The notes beneath the pieces were generated by a model. It did no database searches and was not told the origin of the DNA. It saw nothing but the letters and a program-made list of their open reading frames with translations. Below, in pieces: positions 8,357-14,322 of a stretch of 18,507 nt of DNA (its first letter is position 1; each line of letters begins with the position of its first letter). The position numbers were made by a program, and so were the translations under genes. Source of the DNA: JAOUEA01 sp035711865. Lineage in GTDB: Bacteria > Actinomycetota > UBA4738 > HRBIN12. Location of the stretch: assembly GCA_035711865.1 (NCBI GenBank), contig DASTBT010000069.1, positions 1 through 18,507 on the forward strand, in the 5' to 3' direction.

Positions 8357-8886
8357 TCAGACCACACGGTACTCCCACCCCTCCTGCCATTCGAACGCCT
8401 CGCAACCAGCTGGTCCAAAGGGATCCCGTTGATCGAGTGTTCCAAGCCCCGCCATGTCGCGACGTGTCCGACGACGAGGACACGCGACCAGTCTCGTCGA
8501 GCCCGGAGGTCACGGACGAACCAACGCACGCTTTCGACGGCCTCGCGCTGGCTCTCGCCGCCGGGAACCCGAACATCGAGGCGCTCAGCCGGTTCCAGCG
8601 TGTCCGGATGCATGCCGGTCATCTCCCCGTAGTCACACTCGCGAAGCCGCCAGTCCCATGAAGACCGGCACCGCGGCGTCAGGGAACGCGATCCGCACCG
8701 TTTCGATCGCCCTGGCCAGGCCGGACGTGAAGATGGCAGCGACGCCATCGTTCCCACGCCTCGTCCCATCTGCCGAGCTTGCTCGCGACCAGCAGCGGAC
8801 AACTTCCGGGGCCGCCAGCCGGTGCCGGCCCCCCGCTCGTTGTCCTCGGTGGTGGAGTGGGTCTCGAATACGAGCTTCATCGTCAT
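8357..8886 (-). pseudogene. Histidine phosphatase (ETH type), three frameshifts
   Basis: This is a histidine phosphatase (phosphoglycerate-mutase superfamily) of the actinobacterial subgroup in which the usual RHG is replaced by ETH: the start reads MKLVFETHSTTEDNERGAGT. Frame 1 runs to GREQARQMG. A missing base near 8752-8772 moves reading to DGVAAIFTSGLARAIETVRI. An extra base at the C3 run 8655-8657 returns it to DWRLRECDYGEMTGMHPD. The second catalytic histidine is in VLVVGHVATWRGLEHSINGI. A third change near 8402-8408 is needed to reach the natural end EAFEWQEGWEYRVV and the stop at 8357. Rejoined, it is about 176 residues, a normal length. Without the repair, the frame runs past the stop to 8314 and overlaps the DinB-like gene. 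Confidence 0.8.
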
Positions 8887-8917
8887 GCCACTCGATCCCT
8901 CGCTTCTTCACATGGGC

Positions 8918-9064
8918 CTATCCGCCCGCGAGGACGGGACGACCATCGGCCCAGTAGCCGTCGAATAGTGGGCCGCCTGCTGCATCGAGCTCGGTTCGGG
9001 CGAGCGCAGCGAGCGGGTGCGGGTCGCGCGGCCCCAGAAAACGGATACGCGATCGCGCGCGGCG
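8918..9064 (-). pseudogene. Possible C-terminal remnant, unidentified
   Basis: A minus-strand frame ending at 8918 reads RIRFLGPRDPHPLAALARTE followed by LDAAGGPLFDGYWADGRPVLAGG. Its composition is protein-like. The stop lies 31 bases upstream of the phosphatase start, as expected for an operon partner. Upstream, the frame runs into the repeat cluster with no sensible start, so the gene appears to have lost its front. I do not recognise the family. Confidence 0.3.
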
Positions 9065-9100
9065 CCCATCTGAGCCTTGATAGGGGGGACCTAAGGTGTC

Positions 9101-9280
9101 AGGTGCCTCAGTTCTGAGAACACCCCCAGGTGGTTCCGAGAACACCCCTGAGCCAGCCAGTCGGTTTCGGTCGGTCGGTCGGTGGGGTGATCTCAGAACT
9201 CCCTGACCTCGCGGGATCGGCCCATCGCCGAGTAGTACCCACAGGTTAAGAGGGGTGGTGCCCACAGCAGGTCAGGGCCG
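9101..9280 (+). repeat. Intergenic repeat, copy C, with inverted dyads
   Basis: The 95-bp core is 9177-9271: GGTCGGTGGGGTGATCTCAG, then AACTCCCTGACC, and at the far end GGGGTGGTGCCCACAGCAGG. In this copy CCCTGACC near 9201-9208 and GGTCAGGG near 9270-9277 form perfect inverted arms about 60 bases apart. A GGTC tract (9164-9184) precedes it. Further left are two related dyads in the opposite orientation, GTTCTGAGAAC (9111-9121) and GTTCCGAGAAC (9133-9143), each followed by ACACCCC. These can pair with the GTGGGGTGATCTCAGAAC start of the core, making a large imperfect palindrome. Confidence 0.75.
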
Positions 9281-9457
9281 CTCCTTGACTGACCCGGGTG
9301 ATCCCGCGCTCGGCGCACGTGCCGGCGGGCGATCACGACCGAGTGTCGCTGCCCATGGAAGCCTTCCTGGCTCCTGTTCACAAGGCGCGACCACATCCGC
9401 ATTCCTCCCAGGGCGTCCGGCCCCTCCACTCGGTGAGGTTCGGTCTGCGGGAGGAAC

Positions 9458-9487
9458 TTGACCAAGCAGAGGCGCGGCTTCTACTGT
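9458..9487 (+). promoter_or_regulatory. Putative promoter of chromate operon
   Basis: A -35 box TTGACC (9458-9463) and a -10-like TACTGT (9482-9487) are separated by 18 bases. The -10 fits the loose actinobacterial TAnnnT pattern. Transcription would start near 9494, inside the inverted repeat described next and about 40 bases before the first gene. Confidence 0.45.
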
Positions 9488-9503
9488 GTAACCTTGGTTA
9501 CAC
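9486..9503. promoter_or_regulatory. 18-bp inverted-repeat operator
   Basis: GTGTAACCTTGGTTACAC is a perfect inverted repeat with 8-bp arms and a 2-bp centre. It overlaps the -10 box and the predicted transcription start, the classic position for a repressor site. The first product of the operon is a ChrB N-terminal domain, a known type of chromate-responsive regulator, so self-regulation is a reasonable inference. The binding protein is not shown by the sequence. Confidence 0.6.
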
Positions 9504-9532
9504 GCTCATCAACAGCCCCAGGACGCTCTTGG

Positions 9533-9985
9533 GTGCTGCTCGTCTACCGACTCCCCCGCGAGCCGTCGGCGCCCCGTATCGCGGTCTGGCGCAAGCTCCG
9601 ACGGCTCGGTGTCGCGCAGCTCGCGGACGGCCTGGTCGCACTGCCCCTGGACGCGAGGAACAAGGAGCGCCTCGAGTGGCTCGCCGACCAGGTGATCGAG
9701 AACGACGGCGACGCCACGATCTGGCTCGCCGATCCGGCCTCCTCGATCGATCAGCGGGCGATCGTGGCCAAGCTCGTCACCGACATCGCGAACGAATATC
9801 AAGGCGTCGTCGTCGACGCCGCGGCTGCCGGGGCGCTCGACCCTGCCGCGCGCCGTCGCACGCTGGCGAGGCTCCGCAGGGAGCTCGCACGGATCCGTCA
9901 GCGCGACTACTTCCCACCCCCCGATCGCGCGATCGCGACCCAGGCGATCGAGGAGCTCGCCCGCCAGACCGAGGCGGTCTCATGA
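9533..9985 (+). CDS. ChrB N-terminal domain protein (chromate regulator)
   Basis: This protein of about 150 residues matches the N-terminal domain of ChrB, the chromate-resistance regulator that in characterised systems controls chrA expression. It begins LLVYRLPREPSAPRIAVWRK and continues LRRLGVAQLADGLVALP, the family's ferredoxin-like start. A long basic helical tail (RRTLARLRRELARIRQRDYF) follows. The frame is open further upstream (a TTG at 9458), but that would place the promoter and operator inside the gene. The GTG at 9533 follows AGGA at about 10 bases and matches the usual start, so it is preferred. In many bacteria this domain is fused to the ChrB C-terminal domain; here they are separate genes. 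Its stop overlaps the next ATG by 4 bp. Confidence 0.85.
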   Translation: MLLVYRLPREPSAPRIAVWRKLRRLGVAQLADGLVALPLDARNKERLEWLADQVIENDGDATIWLADPASSIDQRAIVAKLVTDIANEYQGVVVDAAAAGALDPAARRRTLARLRRELARIRQRDYFPPPDRAIATQAIEELARQTEAVS

Positions 9986-10413
9986 GGTGGGCGACGAGGT
10001 CCGGGATCCACGTCGACCGCGCAGCGTGCGCATGGTTGATCCGTAGGTTCATCGACATGGATGCGGAGTTCGTCTTCGTCTCTGATCCCGAAGACGTACC
10101 GACGGACGCGACGCCGTTCGACATGCGCGGGGTGGATCTCACCCACCACGGCGCCGACTGCACGTTCGAGACAGTGCTGAAGCGCTACGAGCTCGACGAC
10201 CCGGTGCTGTGGGACGTGGCGCGGATCGTGCACGAAGCCGACCTCGCAGACGAGACGTTCGATGCACCCGAAGCGCCTGGGCTCGACGTGCTGATGCGGG
10301 GTCTCTCGATGGTGCGGGGGGACGACGACGTCGTCGCGTTGTCCGGTCCGCTGTTCGACGGACTCTACGAGTACCGGGGCCGCGCGCTCACCTTTGGTCG
10401 GGAGCCGTCGTGA
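9982..10413 (+). CDS. ChrB C-terminal domain protein, copy 1
   Basis: This 143-residue protein is a stand-alone ChrB C-terminal (Chrome_Resist) domain. The signature is HVDRAACAWLIRRFIDMDAE and FVFVSDPEDV. Then comes a histidine- and cysteine-bearing segment, LTHHGADCTFETVLKRYEL, and IVHEADLADETF. The histidines and acidic residues could bind metal or oxyanion; this is inference. The domain is associated with chromate resistance, and its biochemical role is poorly defined. The ATG overlaps the ChrB-N stop (ATGA), so translation is coupled. It is followed after 22 bases by a clear paralog. Confidence 0.9.
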   Translation: MRWATRSGIHVDRAACAWLIRRFIDMDAEFVFVSDPEDVPTDATPFDMRGVDLTHHGADCTFETVLKRYELDDPVLWDVARIVHEADLADETFDAPEAPGLDVLMRGLSMVRGDDDVVALSGPLFDGLYEYRGRALTFGREPS

Positions 10414-10435
10414 GCGACGCGGTGAAGGAGGAGCC

Positions 10436-10870
10436 ATGAACTGGGTCACGCGTGAGAACGCCAACGTGGATCGGATCGCCTGTCCATGGCTGATCAAGCG
10501 ATTCATCGACCCTGAGGCCGAGTTCCTGTTCGTCTCGCGCGACGAGGTCCTCGCGGTCGCCGAGCGGGAAGGTGCTCACTCCTACGACGCCGAAGGCGCC
10601 GAGTACACGCACCTTGACGGCAGGTGCTCGTTCGACGTGCTGGTCGATGAGTTCGCGCTCGACGAGGACGCCGCGCTCGTCCGTTTAGCCGAGATCGTCC
10701 ACGCCGCCGACGTCTCGGAGGACCGCGACGCCTCCCCGGAGGGCGCTGGCCTGTACGCGATCGCACACGGCTTCGCGCTGCTGCACGGCACCGAGGACCA
10801 CCGGAAGATCCAGCTCGAGACGCCGATGTACGACGCGCTCTACGCGTGGTGCCAGGAACAGACCACGTGA
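10436..10870 (+). CDS. ChrB C-terminal domain protein, copy 2
   Basis: This 144-residue protein is a second Chrome_Resist domain, paralogous to its upstream neighbour. It has NVDRIACPWLIKRFIDPEAE, FLFVSRDEVLAVAEREGAHS, then YTHLDGRCSFDVLVDEFAL and IVHAADVSED. The two copies share the opening block, the H-x(4-5)-C-x-F-[ED] segment and the I-V-H-[EA]-A-D motif but differ in the loops, so the duplication is not recent. This copy keeps the more common CPWLI and DP spelling; copy 1 has CAWLI and DM. A GAAGGAGGAG ribosome binding site precedes the ATG. The stop overlaps the chrA start (GTGA). Confidence 0.92.
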   Translation: MNWVTRENANVDRIACPWLIKRFIDPEAEFLFVSRDEVLAVAEREGAHSYDAEGAEYTHLDGRCSFDVLVDEFALDEDAALVRLAEIVHAADVSEDRDASPEGAGLYAIAHGFALLHGTEDHRKIQLETPMYDALYAWCQEQTT

Positions 10871-12237
10871 GACGAACGCGCGAGGTCCAGGAGCCCGTCC
10901 ACGGCGTCTCGTTCCGCGAGGCGTCGCGGTTCTGGACGAAGCTCGGGTTCATCAACTTCGGCGGTCCGACCGGCCAGATCGCGATCATGCACGACGAGCT
11001 CGTCGAGCGGCGCCGCTGGATCAGCAACGCCCGGTTCCTGCATGCACTCAACTACTGCATGTTGCTCCCCGGGCCCGAGGCCCAGCAGCTCGCGGTCTAC
11101 GTGGGCTGGCTCCTGCACCGGGTCAAGGGCGGGATCGTCGCAGGGCTGACGTTCATCATCCCCGCCTCCTTCCTGATGCTCGGTCTGTCCTACGTCTACG
11201 CAGTCCATGGCGACGTCGAGTGGGTAGACGCGCTCTTCTACGGCCTCGGTGCAGCGGTCGTCGGGATCGTCGCGGCCGCTGTGATCCGGATCGGCAAGAA
11301 GGCGCTCCGCAACCCGGCGCTCTACCTGGTGGCGGCCAGCGCGTTCGTCGCGATCTTCTTCCTGCACGTGCCGTTCCCGCTCATCGTGATCGGCGCCGGG
11401 CTGATCGGGCTCGTCGCCGGGCCACGATGGCCAGGGACCTTCTCGATCCCGACGGAGCATGCCGAAAACGGAACAGGATCGGCGATCTCGGACCATGGCT
11501 CGGCGGGAGCGCACACGCACGTGAAGCTCAGCCGGAGCATCATCGTGCTGGTGATCGGCCTCGCGGTCTGGTTCCTTCCGCTCTTGGCCGTCACCGCGGC
11601 CTTCGGGCGGGACTCGACGCTCTCGGAGATGGCGTGGTTCTTCTCCAAGGCGGCCGTCGTGACGTTCGGTGGCGCCTATGCGGTCCTCGCGTACATGAAC
11701 CAGGCCGCGGTGGTGCAGTACGGGTGGATCACGACGAGCCAGATGGTGACGGGACTGGGGTTCGCCGAGAGCACGCCCGGCCCGCTGATCATGGTGACGG
11801 AGTTCGTCGGGTTCGTCGGCGCCTACCAGCACCCTGGCACGCTGGATCCTCTCGTCGCCGGCGTCCTCGGCGCGATCGTCGCGACCTGGGCGACCTTCGC
11901 GCCGTGCTTCCTGTGGATCTTCCTGGGGGCACCCTTCATCGAGCATCTGCGCGGCAACGAGCGACTGTCGATGGGACTCACGACGATCACGGCCGCCGTG
12001 GTCGGGGTGGTGCTCAACCTGGCGGTGTGGTTCGCGGTGAACACCTTGTTCACGACCGTGAACGAGCGCCAGATCCTCGGCGGACCGGTCCCGGTTCCCG
12101 TCTGGTCGTCTGTCGACGGGTTCGCGGTCGCCATCGCCACCGTGTGCTTCATCGGCCTCTGGCGGTTCCGGTGGAACGTGGTTCCTGTGGTCATCGGCAG
12201 CGCGATCGCCGGGCTCCTGTACTCGCTCGTTCGATGA
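10867..12237 (+). CDS. chrA: Chromate transporter ChrA, two-domain
   Basis: This 456-residue inner-membrane protein of the CHR family exports chromate from the cytoplasm. It is the long form with two homologous halves. The N-half has FWTKLGFINFGGPTGQIAIM near residues 22-41 and the PGPEAQQ motif at 68-74. The C-half repeats the pattern with KAAVVTFGGAYAVLAYM and ESTPGPLIMVTEFVGF. About ten to twelve hydrophobic segments are visible. A hydrophilic linker with several histidines (about residues 198-220, including DHGSAGAHTHVK) joins the halves. The GTG start overlaps the preceding stop by 4 bp, and its own stop overlaps the MFS start. All key motifs are intact, so an active transporter is expected. 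Confidence 0.95.
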   Translation: MRRTREVQEPVHGVSFREASRFWTKLGFINFGGPTGQIAIMHDELVERRRWISNARFLHALNYCMLLPGPEAQQLAVYVGWLLHRVKGGIVAGLTFIIPASFLMLGLSYVYAVHGDVEWVDALFYGLGAAVVGIVAAAVIRIGKKALRNPALYLVAASAFVAIFFLHVPFPLIVIGAGLIGLVAGPRWPGTFSIPTEHAENGTGSAISDHGSAGAHTHVKLSRSIIVLVIGLAVWFLPLLAVTAAFGRDSTLSEMAWFFSKAAVVTFGGAYAVLAYMNQAAVVQYGWITTSQMVTGLGFAESTPGPLIMVTEFVGFVGAYQHPGTLDPLVAGVLGAIVATWATFAPCFLWIFLGAPFIEHLRGNERLSMGLTTITAAVVGVVLNLAVWFAVNTLFTTVNERQILGGPVPVPVWSSVDGFAVAIATVCFIGLWRFRWNVVPVVIGSAIAGLLYSLVR

Positions 12238-13541
12238 CCACGCCGGCGAACGCGGGATCGGAGCCATCACGCCGGTTGCGCCGGGGGGAGGACGCCGACG
12301 GCGGAACCGAGCGAGATCTCAGGACCATCCTGTGGATCCAAGCGATCCGTGCCTTCCTGTATGGCCTCGGGAGCGTCCTGATCGGGACCGCGCTGGCTCG
12401 GGGCGGCCTGACGGACGCGCAGGTCGGACTGGTCTTCGGCGCGATCCTCGCGGGGATGGCCATCAGCTCCATCGTCGTCGGGGCTGTGGGCGAGCGGATC
12501 GGTCGCCGCCGCACGTACATCGGCCTGCTCGTCCTGGTCGGCGTGGCCGGAACGGTGTTCGCCGTGACACTCTCCGTCCCCGCGCTCGTGGCGGCTTCGC
12601 TGACGGGATGCCTCTCGACGGACCCGAACGAGTCCGGGCCGATCACCTCGATCGAGCAGGCGATGATCGGTCAGGCGCCCGCCTCCACCCGGGCGAGGGT
12701 CTTCGGCCGGTACAACGCGATCGCGTACGTCGCTGGCGCGATCGGCGCGCTGTCGGGGGCCGTCCCGGCGCTGCTCGGTGTCGAGGAGCAGCGGTTCCTG
12801 TTGGCGTTCCCGGCGCTCGCGCTCGTGGCCGCCGCCCTGGCGTCGACGATCACCGACGGGATGGAGGTCCGCCGAGCCGGAACGACGGCTGAGCGCTCGG
12901 AACGGGCCGCTCCCCCGCCGCTGTCCCGATCCAGGCGAACCGTCGTTCGCCTCGGAGCGCTCTTCGCGTTGGATTCCTTCGCCGGGGGGTTCGTCGTGCA
13001 GTCCTTCGTCGTGTTCTGGTTCGGGCGGACGTTCGGCGCATCGACCGAGGAGATGAGCCTGGTGTTCTTCGCCTCGGGGCTGCTCCAGGCCGCTTCATCG
13101 GTCCTCGCCGGACGTGCGGCGGCTCGCTTCGGGATGTTGAACACGATGGTGTTCACGCACCTGCCTTCGAACGTGCTCCTGATGCTCGTGCCGCTCGCGC
13201 CGTCACTCACGTCCGCCGTGGCCCTCTGGCTCGCACGAGCTTCGCTGTCACAGATGGATGTGCCCGCACGGCAGGCGTTCGTCGTGGCCCTCGTCGATCC
13301 CGAGGAACGGCTCGCCGCGAGCGCCTTCACCAATACGGCGCGATACCTGTCCAGACCGGTTGCTCCGGTGATCGCCGGTTCGCTGATGCGGACGGCGGCC
13401 GGGGCGCCGTTCTTCGTGGCCGGAGGACTCAAGGTCGTCTACGACCTGATCCTCTTCGCCTCCTTCCGGAAGGTGCCGCTGCCTGAGCAGCGACCGGACC
13501 ATGCACCGACGTCGTTGCGGGAGGGCACGAAGCCCTCGTAG
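12234..13541 (+). CDS. MFS transporter at end of chromate operon
   Basis: This 435-residue major facilitator superfamily protein has about twelve membrane segments and a charged central loop near residues 205-240. The motif between helices 2 and 3 is GERIGRRRTY at 86-95. A 30-residue basic and acidic N-terminus precedes the first helix. The substrate is unknown. Its ATG overlaps the chrA stop by 4 bp (ATGA), so it is co-translated with the chromate genes and may export a related toxic anion or a stress product; this is inference from position. The long C-terminal tail is hydrophilic. No obvious terminator hairpin follows. Confidence 0.88.
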   Translation: MTTPANAGSEPSRRLRRGEDADGGTERDLRTILWIQAIRAFLYGLGSVLIGTALARGGLTDAQVGLVFGAILAGMAISSIVVGAVGERIGRRRTYIGLLVLVGVAGTVFAVTLSVPALVAASLTGCLSTDPNESGPITSIEQAMIGQAPASTRARVFGRYNAIAYVAGAIGALSGAVPALLGVEEQRFLLAFPALALVAAALASTITDGMEVRRAGTTAERSERAAPPPLSRSRRTVVRLGALFALDSFAGGFVVQSFVVFWFGRTFGASTEEMSLVFFASGLLQAASSVLAGRAAARFGMLNTMVFTHLPSNVLLMLVPLAPSLTSAVALWLARASLSQMDVPARQAFVVALVDPEERLAASAFTNTARYLSRPVAPVIAGSLMRTAAGAPFFVAGGLKVVYDLILFASFRKVPLPEQRPDHAPTSLREGTKPS

Positions 13542-13604
13542 CAGCGTGAGCATCCCATGCGCGTTTCATCGAGAACATGAAGGACCGGTTGGTCGGTCGG
13601 TCAG

Positions 13605-13686
13605 TGGGAGGAGGAGGATTCGAACCTCCGTAGGCATCGCCGGCGACTTTACAGGCCGCTCCCTTTGGCCACTCGGGCATCCTCCC
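13605..13686 (-). tRNA. tRNA-Tyr (GTA)
   Basis: The minus strand folds into a class II tRNA with a long variable arm. The acceptor arms GGGAGGA and TCCTCCC pair over 7 bp with discriminator A. The anticodon loop is CTGTAAA, closed by a 5-bp stem with one G-U pair, which gives anticodon GUA for tyrosine. The T arm GGAGGTTCGAATCCTCC is perfect. The 3' CCA is not encoded: CTG follows the discriminator. A GGTC tract lies immediately downstream (13587-13602). Confidence 0.95.
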
Positions 13687-13700
13687 GTGATTCGACTCCG

Positions 13701-13729
13701 AGGATAGCGAACCCCCGCGCCACCCCGCA
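13701..13729 (-). promoter_or_regulatory. Possible promoter of tRNA-Tyr
   Basis: On the minus strand a -10 box TATCCT (13706-13701) lies 15 bases upstream of the mature tRNA 5' end. A weak TGCGGG sits at -35 spacing (17 bases). The -10 and its distance are reasonable; the -35 is poor. Confidence 0.3.
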
Positions 13730-13753
13730 CCGGCCGGCGGTACGATGCCCGAC

Positions 13754-14251
13754 ATGGCGAAAGACCAGTTCTCCTTCGACATCGTGAGCGAGGTCGACAT
13801 GCAGGAGGTCCGCAACGCGGTCGACCAGACCGGGCGCGAGATCTCCCAGCGCTTCGACTTCAAGGGCACCGACACCTCGATCACGCTCGGCGACGGCGCG
13901 ATCGAGCTGCACTCGGCCACCGAGGATCGGCTCAAGGCGGCGTGGCAGGTGCTGCAAGAGCGGGCCGTCAAGCGGAGCATCCCGCTGAAAGCGTTGCAGG
14001 CGGGCGCGATCGAGGATGCCGCCAAGGGCACGGCCAAACAGACCGTCACGATCGTCACGGGCATCAGCGACGAGAAGACCAAGGAGATCTCGAAGTTCGT
14101 GCGCCAATCGGTGCCGAAGATCCAGACCCAGATCCAGGGCGCCCAGGTGCGCGTTCTCGGCAAGAGCAAGGACGACCTCCAGGCGGCGATCCGCGCCGTC
14201 AAGGAACACGACTTCGGGCTGGCGCTGCAGTTCACGAACTACCGTCCCTGA
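13754..14251 (+). CDS. YajQ-family nucleotide-binding protein
   Basis: This 165-residue protein is a YajQ (UPF0234) family member. The family has two ferredoxin-like domains; some members bind cyclic di-GMP or tRNA/nucleotides. The N-terminus SFDIVSEVDMQEVRNAVDQ is the hallmark. It is followed by REISQRFDFKGTDTSI, the KRSIPLKALQ segment, KQTVTIVTGISDEKTKEISK and the QGAQVRVLGKSKDDLQAAI end. Length is as expected (about 160-165). The ATG at 13754 gives the common MAKD start. Another ATG three codons upstream (13745) is equally possible, since neither has a clear ribosome binding site. It is divergent from the tRNA gene. Confidence 0.95.
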   Translation: MAKDQFSFDIVSEVDMQEVRNAVDQTGREISQRFDFKGTDTSITLGDGAIELHSATEDRLKAAWQVLQERAVKRSIPLKALQAGAIEDAAKGTAKQTVTIVTGISDEKTKEISKFVRQSVPKIQTQIQGAQVRVLGKSKDDLQAAIRAVKEHDFGLALQFTNYRP

Positions 14252-14322
14252 GCGCAACATCCTGCGCATTGCGTGCCGCACCGGGGCGCGAGTACCCTGG
14301 CCCGACTCAGGAGGTGATACGC

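Noticed and set aside
4261..9271. The repeats as integron attC sites
   Set aside because: Lengths fit, but I see no paired RYYYAAC/GTTRRRY core boxes at the ends, no integrase in the window, and gene orientation between repeats is mixed.
4261..9271. A CRISPR array
   Set aside because: Copies are about 2-3 kb apart with genes between them, and the repeat unit is far too long and variable.
10840..12270. A 476-residue open frame antisense to chrA
   Set aside because: It is a shadow of the GC-rich chrA gene, with low-complexity Arg/Asp/Glu composition and no family signature.
13942..14322. Long upstream extension of the aminotransferase frame
   Set aside because: It overlaps yajQ out of frame. 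The GTG at 14323 with AGGAGGTGAT is a far better start.
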